This document shows, one piece after another, positions 37,439 through 44,880 of a DNA stretch of 64,000 nt. Made by a program: the position numbers and the translations under genes. The stretch's first letter is position 1. Every line of letters starts with the position of its first letter. The notes below the pieces were generated by a model. The model ran no database searches and had not been told where the DNA came from. It saw only the letters and a program-made list of their open reading frames with translations. Source of the stretch: JAFDWI01 sp963764215 (lineage in GTDB: Bacteria; Actinomycetota; Acidimicrobiia; Acidimicrobiales; Iamiaceae); assembly GCA_963764215.1 (NCBI GenBank), contig CAVXRS010000002.1, positions 248,001 through 312,000 of the forward strand, written 5' to 3'.

Positions 37439-37691
37439 CGGCACAACCCTATGGGGTGGCACCGGTCGGCGATGAAGCCGCCACGCTCCCAGAGATCGCC
37501 CGCAGCCGCGGTCGCGTGTCGCGACCATGATGCGGAGAACCGGGTCCGATCCGGTAGCATGGTGAGAGCCAGGAATCCGGCGCCGCCGCCACCCACGGCG
37601 TGCAAGCCGATTCATGTTCGCCGGGTGCACGTCGATCGCACGCTCAGTTGCGCGCCGCGACGTACCGGAACCGCGCATCAGGAGGTCGACC
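37439..37691. other. Divergent intergenic region, ipdC / SHOCT-like gene
   Basis: 253 bp. It holds the ipdC -10 (37446-37451, minus strand) and a TAGCAT -10-like element (37555-37560, plus strand) for the small gene, whose leader would then be about 125 bases. GGAGG at 37681 is the ribosome site. No hairpin of note. Confidence 0.45.
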
Positions 37692-37958
37692 ATGGGCAAC
37701 TCGCGAAGCACGTTCGCCAAGAACGAACGGGACCGCAACAAGAAGGCCCGCAAGGCCGCCAAGATCGAAAAGCGCCTGTCGAAGAGTGACGAGCCGGACG
37801 AGGACGGCGGGCCGACCGAACTGGTGAGCGTCGAAACCCAGGAAGTCATCATCGAGAAGCTCCGTGTCCTGCACGAGGATTTCGAAAACGAGAAGATCGA
37901 TGACGAGGAATTCGAGGAGACCAAGGCCGACCTGCTGGCCAAGCTCACCGTGAGCTGA
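37692..37958 (+). CDS. Small charged protein with SHOCT-like C-terminus
   Basis: Protein of 88 residues, very rich in Lys, Glu and Asp. The N-terminal third (about 1-35) is basic and helical, followed by an acidic linker. The C-terminal 35 residues (IIEKLRVLHEDFENEKIDDEEFEETKADLLAKL; shown in parts IIEKLRVLHEDF and DDEEFEETKADLL) follow the SHOCT short-domain pattern of a Leu-rich helix, an acidic turn and an EEFE..K..LL helix. GGAGG lies six bases before the ATG. It is transcribed opposite to the flanking ipd genes. Its role is unknown; SHOCT pieces often promote oligomerisation. Confidence 0.7.
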   Translation: MGNSRSTFAKNERDRNKKARKAAKIEKRLSKSDEPDEDGGPTELVSVETQEVIIEKLRVLHEDFENEKIDDEEFEETKADLLAKLTVS

Positions 37959-37996
37959 TTCGAGCTGGACCGCGCGGTCGACCGAAGCTCACGTCC

Positions 37997-38767
37997 TCAG
38001 GAATCCCGCACCTCTCGGTGGCGCCGGCCTTCCGGGTCGATCACCTGGTCGAGCAGGCGCAGCTCGTCTTCGGTGGGAAGTCGGGTGACCGGCACCTCGT
38101 CGGGAACGACCAGGTCGAAACCCGTCGCCTCGACCACTTCGCCGACCGTGACGCCGGGATGCACCGAGGCGAGCCGCATCCGGTGATCGTCGGTGGCGAA
38201 GTCCAGCACCCCGAGGTTGGTGATCACCCGGCGGATCTCGTGGAACCGGCGTGACGCGGGATGCAGCGCCCCGGCCCGGTCATAGCCCACCCCACAGACC
38301 ACGTCGACCTGTTCGACGAAGGTCTTGGCGTCGTGCCTGGGGACCCAGTAGCTGGTCGTGTGGTTGATCGTGTTGCCGGGCCCACCCCGAAAACCCAGCA
38401 GCTGCACCTTCGGTCGGGCGGCATCCCCGCCGATCGCGGCGAAGTTCATGTTGCCGTAGCGGTCGATCTGCACCGGGGTCATGATCACGTGGCGGCGCCC
38501 ACTCCAGACCACGTCGAACATGCGACGGTACGGGTTCCAGGTTTCGACGACCTTGTCGGCGCCCCACCCGTAGGCGACATCATCGGCGATGAGGGCGGCT
38601 TCGCCGTCGGTCATCATCAGCTCGGGTTCGAACGTGGCCCGTGCCAGTCGCCCGCCGATCATCGGTGTGGTGCCGATCGGGTTGGCCAGGATCTCGCCGT
38701 CACCGCGGAACGTCTCGGCGATGGCGACGGCGCACACGTCGGCCCGGGTGATGCCTTCGCTGCTCAT
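37997..38767 (-). CDS. ipdB: CoA-transferase/hydrolase beta subunit IpdB (steroid ring opening)
   Basis: 256 residues, beta subunit of the IpdAB hydrolase that opens the last steroid ring of the COCHEA-CoA intermediate. It has the family-I CoA-transferase fold, with TRADVCAVAIAETFRGDGEILANPIG at the N-terminus, MMTDGEAALIADDVAYG near residue 50, TPVQIDRYGNMNFAAIGG near 98 and GPGNTINHTTSYWVPRHD near 132. Wording matches Rv3552 from memory. The ATG overlaps the ipdA stop (ATGA), which couples translation of the two subunits. Confidence 0.88.
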   Translation of the reverse strand: MSSEGITRADVCAVAIAETFRGDGEILANPIGTTPMIGGRLARATFEPELMMTDGEAALIADDVAYGWGADKVVETWNPYRRMFDVVWSGRRHVIMTPVQIDRYGNMNFAAIGGDAARPKVQLLGFRGGPGNTINHTTSYWVPRHDAKTFVEQVDVVCGVGYDRAGALHPASRRFHEIRRVITNLGVLDFATDDHRMRLASVHPGVTVGEVVEATGFDLVVPDEVPVTRLPTEDELRLLDQVIDPEGRRHREVRDS

Positions 38768-39639
38768 TTCGCTGCCACCTTCGCCTGGTAGGTCGCTTCG
38801 TCGGCCAGATCGAGCCATGCGGATCGGTACGCATCCCACGCTTCGGGGGACTTCGCCGACGAGGCGTAGTCGGCGATGTGGGCCTCGTCGGCGCCGTAGT
38901 CGGGATCGCACGAGGTGGGGTGGGCGCCGTTGGGCGCTTCGACGACTCCGTCGACCATCATCCGGTTGATCCGCAGGCGGTGCGTGCAACCCGCGGTCGC
39001 GACCAGCTCGTCGGTGGGCACCACCCGTTCGGCCGAGATGAAGCGCCCGCCGGTCGGGGCCGCTTCCAACATCAGGTCGTCGAAATACTGGTCGGGGCCG
39101 GTGAACGCCGCGTTCCCCCGTTCGTCGGCGACGTTGTAGTGCACGAGCGCCGCGTCGAGCTCGAGGGCGGGGACGGCGACGAGCTCTTCGGGCGGGGTGC
39201 CGTCGGGGCCGGCGAACGGTGAGGTCACCGTGGCCAGACGCGGGTTGTGGGCGGCCACATCGCTGCCGAGGCCGACGCGGGTCGGCAGGAACGGGACCCG
39301 CCAGGCCGCTGCCTGCAGCCCGAGCAGGAACTGGCCCTCGTCGTATTCCTCGGCGGCGACCGCTCCGGACTGGCGGGCGGCTCGAAAGTGCGGTTCGAGG
39401 GGGATCGCGTCCAGCGACACGAACGCGAACACCACCTTGGACACCTTGCCCGCCGCGCACAACATCCCCACGTCGGGACCGCCGTAGGAGACCACGGTCA
39501 GGTTCGCAACATCGGTCCGCAACAGCGCACGGATCATGGCCATCGGCTTGCGCCGGGCGCCCCAACCCCCGATGCCGACCGTCATGCCCGACGTCAGCGA
39601 AGCGACCGCTTCGTCGGGCGTCATGCGTTTGTCACTCAT
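38764..39639 (-). CDS. ipdA: CoA-transferase/hydrolase alpha subunit IpdA (steroid ring opening)
   Basis: 291 residues, alpha subunit of IpdAB. N-terminal DKRMTPDEAVASLTSGMTVGIGGWGARRKPMAMIRALLRTDV and VVSYGGPDVGMLCAAGKVSKVVFAFVSLD are nearly the wording of Rv3551; NAAFTGPDQYFDDLML near residue 177 and NRMMVDGVVEAPNGAHPTSCDPDYG near 224 follow. IpdAB is a hydrolase despite its CoA-transferase fold and acts on a cyclic beta-keto-type CoA ester after EchA20. The start overlaps the echA20 3' end by eight bases. Confidence 0.9.
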   Translation of the reverse strand: MSDKRMTPDEAVASLTSGMTVGIGGWGARRKPMAMIRALLRTDVANLTVVSYGGPDVGMLCAAGKVSKVVFAFVSLDAIPLEPHFRAARQSGAVAAEEYDEGQFLLGLQAAAWRVPFLPTRVGLGSDVAAHNPRLATVTSPFAGPDGTPPEELVAVPALELDAALVHYNVADERGNAAFTGPDQYFDDLMLEAAPTGGRFISAERVVPTDELVATAGCTHRLRINRMMVDGVVEAPNGAHPTSCDPDYGADEAHIADYASSAKSPEAWDAYRSAWLDLADEATYQAKVAAK

Positions 39640-40417
39640 CGTCGGCTGCTCCGCTATCGGTGAAATCTGCGGTGTCGCCGGTCGCCACGAATGCTTCGCG
39701 GGCTTCGTCGGCGACCCCGGCGAGGTTCAGTTCGAAGGTGAAGCCCTGCTCGAACCGGTAGCTGCGTTTGACGTCCCACAGGTCGATGCCGTTCAGCGAC
39801 GCCTTCGCGGCGCGGATGACCACCGGGCTCTTCGCCGCGATCTGGGCCGCGACGTCCAGGGTCACGTCCCGGAGCTCTTCGGGCTGGACGACCTGGAGGA
39901 CCGAACCGAACGCCGCCAACTCGTGCGCCGTGGCGGTCGCCGCGGTGTAGACCATCGCCCGCATCTTGTGTTGGGGCACCAGGCGGGCCAGATGCGTCGC
40001 CGCCCCCAGCGCGCCACGGTCGACTTCGGGAAGCCCGAAGGTGGCCTCGGTGTCAGCGATGATGATGTCGGCGTTGCCGACCAGCCCGATGCCGCCACCC
40101 AGGCAGTAGCCGTTCACCGCGGCGATCACCGGGACCGGGCAGTCGTAGATCGCGGCGAAGGCCGCATAGCAGCCCTTGTTGGCCCCGATGAGCGCGTCGA
40201 AACCTTCGGTTGCCTGCATCTCCTTGATGTCCACCCCGGCGTTGAACCCACGCCCTTCGGCCCGCAGCACCACCACTCTGGTCGCCGGGTCGGCGCCGAG
40301 CCTTGCGATGATGTCGGCGAGCTCGAACCATCCCGCCACGTCCAGCGCGTTGACCGGCGGGTTGTCCATGACGACTTCGGCGATGCCCCGGCCGTCGGTG
40401 GTGGCGGTGATTCCCAT
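39632..40417 (-). CDS. echA20: Ring-hydrolysing crotonase EchA20
   Basis: 261 residues, crotonase fold. EchA20 (Rv3550) hydrolyses a ring of the HIP-derived CoA ester just before IpdAB acts. Diagnostic pieces: DNPPVNALDVAGWFELAD near residue 18, RAEGRGFNAGVDIKEMQATEGFDAL near 52, AAVNGYCLGGGIGLVGNADI near 98, FGLPEVDRGALGAATHLARLVPQH near 127 and FEQGFTFELNLAGVADEAREAF near 226. It heads the echA20-ipdA-ipdB operon. The ATG has AAGGA upstream and a leader of about 40 bases from the -10 TACGGT (minus strand, 40464-40469), which is directly followed by operator site 6. Confidence 0.9.
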   Translation of the reverse strand: MGITATTDGRGIAEVVMDNPPVNALDVAGWFELADIIARLGADPATRVVVLRAEGRGFNAGVDIKEMQATEGFDALIGANKGCYAAFAAIYDCPVPVIAAVNGYCLGGGIGLVGNADIIIADTEATFGLPEVDRGALGAATHLARLVPQHKMRAMVYTAATATAHELAAFGSVLQVVQPEELRDVTLDVAAQIAAKSPVVIRAAKASLNGIDLWDVKRSYRFEQGFTFELNLAGVADEAREAFVATGDTADFTDSGAADDE

Positions 40418-40447
40418 GGGATCCTTCTGCGGTGGGTCGAACGGTGT

Positions 40448-40464
40448 TCTGACGACCCGTCAGA
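40448..40464. promoter_or_regulatory. TCTGAC-N5-GTCAGA palindrome, site 6 (echA20-ipdAB)
   Basis: TCTGACGACCCGTCAGA with two perfect arms. It follows the minus-strand -10 TACGGT, so it covers +1 of the operon. It shares its spacer GACCC with site 2. Confidence 0.82.
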
Positions 40465-40625
40465 CCGTAGTCGCTTTCCGATCATCGGGCCGACTCGCCC
40501 GACGTCTCCGTCCCGTACCGGACTGGCGCATCCGGGGCACGTGGCGGTCCCGATGGCGAGGAGACCGGTCGGCGCCGTCGCAAAGAAGAACCTGCCGCGT
40601 TCGGGCAGGCCGGTAGCATCAGCCC

Positions 40626-41420
40626 ATGGCTCGGATCCTGATCACCGGCTCGTCGACCGGATTCGGCCGCGCCACCGCGATCGAGTGCACGAAGCGGGGC
40701 CACGAGGTCGTCGCCACCGCGCGGCGCCCCGAGACGCTCGACGATCTGGACGTGGCCCAGCGCCTCGCGTTGGACGTGACCGATCCGGCGTCGATCGCCA
40801 CCGCGCTCGCCGCGGCCGGAGAAATCGACGCGCTCGTGAACAACGCCGGGATCTCCCAACGCGGACCGATCGAGTCGTATCCGATCGCCGTCGTCGAGGA
40901 GGTCTTCGCGACGAACACGTTCGGGCCGTTGCGGCTCATGCAGGCGGTGGCGCCGGCCATGCGGGAACGCGGTTCGGGCACGATCGTGAACGTGTCGTCG
41001 GTGGAGGGGTTCGTGACGTCGCCGCTGGGCGGCATCTATTCGGCGTCCAAGCATGCGCTCGAGGCGCTCAGCAACGCCGCCCGCATGGAGCTGGCGCACT
41101 TCGGCGTGCGGGTCACCCTGGTCGAACCCGGCTATTTCGCCACCGAGATCCAGCACAAGCCCAGTCGAGTCGCCATCGAGGGCACGCCGTACGAGGAGCT
41201 GTACCGCCAGTGGAACGGCGCCGACGCCAAGCTGCTCGGCGGTGAGCGACCCGGGCCGGAGGTGGTCGCCGTGGCGATCGCGGACCTGATCGAGTCCGAT
41301 GCCCCGCCGGCGCGGCTACCCGTCGGCGACGACGCCACCATGGTCGCGGCGGTGCGCGACGACCTCGACGATGCCGCCTTCGAGGACACGATGCGCGCGA
41401 CGCTCGGTCTCACCTGGTGA
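40626..41420 (+). CDS. Short-chain dehydrogenase/reductase
   Basis: Classical SDR of 264 residues. Cofactor motif ILITGSSTGFGRATA near residue 4, NNAGISQRGP near 74, catalytic Ser in NVSSVEGFVTS near 123, YSASKHALEAL near 138. Substrate specificity cannot be read. ATG 40626 lies six bases after TAGCAT (40614-40619) and has no Shine-Dalgarno, so a leaderless mRNA is likely. It diverges from the echA20 operon; operator site 6 is about 160 bp away and probably does not control it. Confidence 0.78.
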   Translation: MARILITGSSTGFGRATAIECTKRGHEVVATARRPETLDDLDVAQRLALDVTDPASIATALAAAGEIDALVNNAGISQRGPIESYPIAVVEEVFATNTFGPLRLMQAVAPAMRERGSGTIVNVSSVEGFVTSPLGGIYSASKHALEALSNAARMELAHFGVRVTLVEPGYFATEIQHKPSRVAIEGTPYEELYRQWNGADAKLLGGERPGPEVVAVAIADLIESDAPPARLPVGDDATMVAAVRDDLDDAAFEDTMRATLGLTW

Positions 41421-41705
41421 CCGATGGCCGAGCCGGGCCATCCACCAACTGCGGTGTCGCGGCTTCTGCACTCGTGCATCATGAGTCGCGGGAAGCCCCA
41501 AGCAGGCAGCGGAGTCCGTCGCCGTTGTCACCAAGATCTCGGTCGAAACGGCGATAGACGTCGGCAACCTCCCCGGCGTCCAGGGCCTCGAAGGATTTTT
41601 CTGGATCGTCAGCAACATCGTCGCGGTGCGGTACTTCCTCACCAGGCTGAAACGCAACGGGAGCGGGCACGATTGAGTCCTGGCTCGACGACGGCCTAGT
41701 CCACC

Positions 41706-41723
41706 GCGCCCACGGGCGCGCCC
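41706..41723. repeat. GCGCCCACGGGCGCGCCC repeat, copy 1
   Basis: Exact copy of the 18-mer also at 41883-41900, with a one-base variant at 42528-42545. Copy 1 is outside the coding region of the DUF222 gene; the other two encode Gly-Ala-Pro segments within it. Confidence 0.5.
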
Positions 41724-41799
41724 AACTGGGAAGATTCTTGAGATTTCTCTCCGCCTCGGGCTCCTTTCGGCGGTTCGCTGTCACACCCCCCACCTACAA

Positions 41800-41815
41800 T
41801 CGAACATGAGTTCGA
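41800..41815. promoter_or_regulatory. LexA (SOS) box upstream of the DUF222/HNH gene
   Basis: TCGAACATGAGTTCGA matches the mycobacterial SOS box TCGAAC-N4-GTTCGA exactly. It is the centre of a longer perfect palindrome with 12-base arms (41793-41804 and 41811-41822). It ends 16 bases before the ATG, so LexA binding would block this gene's promoter. Confidence 0.78.
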
Positions 41816-41831
41816 TTGTAGGGAGAACGTC

Positions 41832-43064
41832 ATGTCAGTCATCGCAGAACACACGCCCAGCCGATTTTCACCTCCATCGGGCGCGCCCACGGGCGCGCCC
41901 GATCACCGGGGTGGCCGGCCCGCTGCCTCGCCGGATCCGGTCGGCGGCGTCGTCGAGCTGGCCGATGCGCCGAGCGATTGGCTCGGTGAGGAGGTCATCA
42001 GCCTTGCCCGACACCTGGCCGGTGACACCTACGCCCTGTTGCGCCTGGTCGGCGAGATCGACGCCCGCGGCGCATTCACGCTCTGGGGTGCGTTGAGCTG
42101 TGCCGCCTGGCTGGCCGACGTGTGCGACATCGAACGCTCCACCGCCCGCTCCCAGGTCCGGGTGGCCCGGGCCATGCGGGCCTGGCCGACCCTGGACGCG
42201 GCCATGGCCAATGGCGATCTCTCGTTCGCGAAAGCTCGTGTGCTCGTCCCCCATCTCTCCGACGACAACGTTGCCCCGCTGGTCGACATCGCCACCACCA
42301 CCCCGGCAGGCCGACTCGGCACCGCGGTTGCCGCCTGGCTGCACCGCCACGACGGCCCCGACGCCATCGAAGCACGCCAACACGCCGATCGCTCGGCCTC
42401 CTGGCGCACCGAACCCGACGGCATGGTCACGGTCACCGCCCGCCTCGAACCCGCCGTCGCCGGTGCCGTGTGCGCCGTCATCGACCAACAGGTCATGGTC
42501 ACACCAGCCCATCTGTCCGACCCCGACGCGCCCGCGGGCGCGCCCGGCGCGTCGGAGACGTGCGCACGACGTTCGCTGGCTCAACAGCGCGCCGACGCGT
42601 TGGCCACGATCTTCACGGCCACCCCGAACCCCACCGGCGCGCCCACCGGTCGGGTCGACACCGAAGTCCTCATCCACGTCACCGCGGACGGCCACCATCT
42701 CACCGACGGCACCCCCATCGGCGACCATGCCGTCACCCGGCTGCTCCCTGATGCATACGTGTCGCTGCTGATCCACGACAACCAACGCCGACCCATCGAC
42801 GCCAGCCCACGACGACGCTTCCCCACCAGACGGCAGCGCCGCGTGCTCGACGCCCGCGAAGCCGAATGCGCCCATCCCGGTTGCCACGCCACGGCGTTCC
42901 TGCAGTACGACCACATCCAGCCCTACCCCCAGGGCGGCCCGACCATCCTCGCCAACCTCCGGCGCCTCTGCGGCCCCCACAACCGCGCCCGCGCCCGCAA
43001 CGAACCGACCGTCCCCGCACCACACCCGGCCCGGATCGCACCAGCCGCCACGACCTCGTCGTGA
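41832..43064 (+). CDS. DUF222 / HNH endonuclease-domain protein (13E12 repeat family)
   Basis: 410 residues. The N-terminal DUF222 region (about 35-250) has LVGEIDARGAFTLWGALSCAAWLADVCDIERSTARSQVRVARAMR and GDLSFAKARVLVPHLSDD. The C-terminal HNH motif (about 325-400) reads RRVLDAREAECAHPGCHATAFLQYDHIQPYPQGGPTILANLRRLCGPHNRAR, with the expected Cys pairs and His. Low-complexity GAPTGAP, DAPAGAPGA and TGAPTGR stretches come from a GC-rich DNA repeat. Relatives are the multicopy 13E12 proteins of mycobacteria, sometimes mobile or SOS-induced; the function is unknown, nuclease is likely. GGGAGAA precedes the ATG. Confidence 0.83.
   Translation: MSVIAEHTPSRFSPPSGAPTGAPDHRGGRPAASPDPVGGVVELADAPSDWLGEEVISLARHLAGDTYALLRLVGEIDARGAFTLWGALSCAAWLADVCDIERSTARSQVRVARAMRAWPTLDAAMANGDLSFAKARVLVPHLSDDNVAPLVDIATTTPAGRLGTAVAAWLHRHDGPDAIEARQHADRSASWRTEPDGMVTVTARLEPAVAGAVCAVIDQQVMVTPAHLSDPDAPAGAPGASETCARRSLAQQRADALATIFTATPNPTGAPTGRVDTEVLIHVTADGHHLTDGTPIGDHAVTRLLPDAYVSLLIHDNQRRPIDASPRRRFPTRRQRRVLDAREAECAHPGCHATAFLQYDHIQPYPQGGPTILANLRRLCGPHNRARARNEPTVPAPHPARIAPAATTSS
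41883..41900. repeat. GCGCCCACGGGCGCGCCC repeat, copy 2
   Basis: Identical to copy 1, inside the 5' coding part of the DUF222 gene, encoding GAPTGAP. Confidence 0.5.
42528..42545. repeat. GCGCCCGCGGGCGCGCCC repeat, copy 3
   Basis: One mismatch to copies 1 and 2; encodes the DAPAGAPG stretch in the linker of the DUF222 protein. Confidence 0.4.
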
Positions 43065-43102
43065 CCGCCGTCGATCAGCACCTGAGCGCTGACCGGGGCG
43101 GA

Positions 43103-43876
43103 TCAGTGCAGCTCGTTGAACGCGAGCTTCTCCCCGCCGCCGTGCACCAGCACCTCGGCACCGGTGACGTAGCCGGCCAGCGGAGAGACCAGAAAGACCA
43201 CCGCGTCGCCCACCTCGACCGGGGATGCCGCTCTGCCCATGGGCACGGTCGCCTCGACCGCGGCGGACTGCTCCGCTCCGCCGTAGTAGTCGTCGAACAT
43301 CTCGGTGCGCACCATGCCCGCGGTCACTGCGTTCACCCGTACCCGTGGTGCCCACTCCATGGCCAACGACGTCGTCAGGTTCGCGAGGCCGGCCTTGGCG
43401 GCGCCATACGCCGCGCTGCCCGGGGACGGCCGAGTCCCCGACAGGCTGGTGATGTTCACGATGCTCCCGCCGTGGGGCTGATCGGTCATGTACCGGTACG
43501 CCGCAGTCGACACGTACAACGCCGCGAGCAGGTTGAGGGTCACGACCTTGGTGCTGTACCCGGCCGAGGCTTCCGCCGCCGGAACCACCGGCGTGCCACC
43601 CGCATTGTTCACCACGATGTCGATCGACCCGTAGCTCCCGACGATGTCGGCGACCAACGCGTCCACTGCTTCGGGGTCACGCACGTCGACGACGCGGAAC
43701 GGCTCGGTGCGCCGGGTGCCATCGGTGCTCGTGGGAAGCGTCTCCGGTTCGTTTCGGCCGCAGATCACCACGGTTGCCCCGGCGTCGAGCAGTCGGGTTG
43801 CGATGCCCCGGCCGACGCCGCGTGATCCGCCCGTGACCAGGGCGATTTCGCCGGCGAGTTCGATGGCGATCGTCAT
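43103..43876 (-). CDS. Short-chain dehydrogenase/reductase
   Basis: SDR of 257 residues. LVTGGSRGVGRGIATRLL near residue 13, NNAGGTPVVPAAEAS near 85, catalytic ITSLSGTRPSPGSAAYGAAKAGLANL near 137-162, ending AGYVTGAEVLVHGGG. The ATG at 43876 (MTIAIELAG) is chosen; the frame is open further upstream but those residues look like untranslated DNA. It resembles steroid or hydroxyacyl-CoA dehydrogenases of actinobacteria, without a specific match. It converges with the DUF222 gene and diverges from the ABC exporter. Confidence 0.75.
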   Translation of the reverse strand: MTIAIELAGEIALVTGGSRGVGRGIATRLLDAGATVVICGRNEPETLPTSTDGTRRTEPFRVVDVRDPEAVDALVADIVGSYGSIDIVVNNAGGTPVVPAAEASAGYSTKVVTLNLLAALYVSTAAYRYMTDQPHGGSIVNITSLSGTRPSPGSAAYGAAKAGLANLTTSLAMEWAPRVRVNAVTAGMVRTEMFDDYYGGAEQSAAVEATVPMGRAASPVEVGDAVVFLVSPLAGYVTGAEVLVHGGGEKLAFNELH

Positions 43877-43979
43877 GGTCGCATCACCTTTCCATGACGG
43901 GGCGCGGTCGGCCAAACGACTCCCGCCCGGCGACCCGGGCGTGCGCAACGGGAACGCAACGGTCGCTGGGCGTTTCGTG

Positions 43980-44007
43980 CTTTCACGCTGGCCCGAATGC
44001 GTGAAAG
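43980..44007. promoter_or_regulatory. 9-bp inverted repeat in the SDR / ABC exporter divergent promoter
   Basis: CTTTCACGC (43980-43988) and GCGTGAAAG (43999-44007) are perfect arms spaced by 10 bases, 60 bp before the ABC ATPase start. The arrangement suits a dimeric repressor site. No regulator gene is adjacent. Confidence 0.4.
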
Positions 44008-44067
44008 ACTCTGCGTTCCGACGCCCCACCGGCACGGCGCCCCGTTCCTGAGCCGAAGGAATCACCC

Positions 44068-44880
44068 GTGAACCAGCCAGTCCCCCCTCCCCCGTCGGCG
44101 ACTTCGGAGGCACCCGCGGCAGCTGACGTCGCGGCCCGGGCCGAGCACGCCACCAAGTGGTACGGCCACGGCGACACGGCGGTGGCGGCGCTCAGAGACG
44201 TCTCGGTTTCCTTCGGCACCAGCCAGTTCACAGCGGTCATGGGCGCCTCCGGTTCGGGGAAGTCGACCCTGATGCACTGCCTGGCTGGGCTCGACCGACT
44301 CACCGACGGTCGCATCTTCATCGGCGACACCGACCTGTCCCAGCTGGACGACAAAGCCCTCACCGTGTTGCGACGGGATCGGATCGGCTTCGTGTTCCAG
44401 GCATTCAACCTCGTGCCCACTCTCACGGCCAAGGAGAACATCACGCTGCCCGTGAGCCTGGCCGGGAAAAAGGTCGACCAGACCTGGTTCGACGAGGTCG
44501 TCGACACGGTCGATCTGGGTGACCGCCTCACCCACCGGCCCAGCGAGCTCTCCGGTGGTCAACAGCAGCGGGTCGCCGTGGCCCGGGCACTGGTTTCCAA
44601 GCCCGAGTTGATCTTCGCCGACGAGCCCACCGGCAACCTGGATTCGACATCGGGTATCGCGATTCTGCGGTTCCTGCGCGACGCAGTCGACCGGCACGGC
44701 CAGACGATCGTCATGGTGACCCACGACCCTGCCGCGGCCTCCTGGGCCGACCGGGCCGTGTTCCTCGCCGACGGCGAAGTCGTCGGCGACCTGCCCGACC
44801 CGAGGGCCGACACGGTCCTGGAGAAGATGCAGGAACTCGATCCGCGGCTCAACAACACCCAAGCCCGCACGGTCGACTGA
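44068..44880 (+). CDS. ABC exporter ATPase, MacB/LolD type
   Basis: 270 residues. Walker A MGASGSGKSTLMHCLAGLDRLTDG near residue 59, Q-loop FVFQAFNLVPTLTAKENI near 110, signature ELSGGQQQRVAVARALV near 156, Walker B ELIFADEPTGNLDS near 178, His-loop MVTHDPAAASWADR. A proline-rich N-terminal extension of about 25 residues precedes the domain. The stop overlaps the permease ATG (TGATG). With the FtsX-type permease it would form an exporter or a mechanotransmission complex for lipids, peptides or drugs. Confidence 0.85.
   Translation: MNQPVPPPPSATSEAPAAADVAARAEHATKWYGHGDTAVAALRDVSVSFGTSQFTAVMGASGSGKSTLMHCLAGLDRLTDGRIFIGDTDLSQLDDKALTVLRRDRIGFVFQAFNLVPTLTAKENITLPVSLAGKKVDQTWFDEVVDTVDLGDRLTHRPSELSGGQQQRVAVARALVSKPELIFADEPTGNLDSTSGIAILRFLRDAVDRHGQTIVMVTHDPAAASWADRAVFLADGEVVGDLPDPRADTVLEKMQELDPRLNNTQARTVD

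Larger units (their letters stand above)
41421..41831. other. Intergenic region with uncertain small frames
   Basis: 411 bp. It holds a copy of GCGCCCACGGGCGCGCCC (41706-41723) and the LexA-type palindrome at its right end. Two overlapping open frames look protein-like (plus strand about 41485-41677, with LEGFFWIVSNIVAVRYFL; minus strand ending at 41479, with an acidic 60-residue stretch), but neither has a convincing start. A decayed gene is possible. The base composition is less GC-rich than the neighbours. Confidence 0.35.

Noticed and set aside
35690..37948. Single long minus-strand frame of 752 codons covering ipdC and fadE31
   Set aside because: It joins the 5' parts of two genes only because each has a frame break; the family boundaries and the TGATG junction at 36334 show two genes.
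41485..41677. Plus-strand small membrane protein (LEGFFWIVSNIVAVRYFL)
   Set aside because: No ATG, GTG or TTG start in frame and an opposite-strand frame looks equally good; left as uncertain intergenic DNA.
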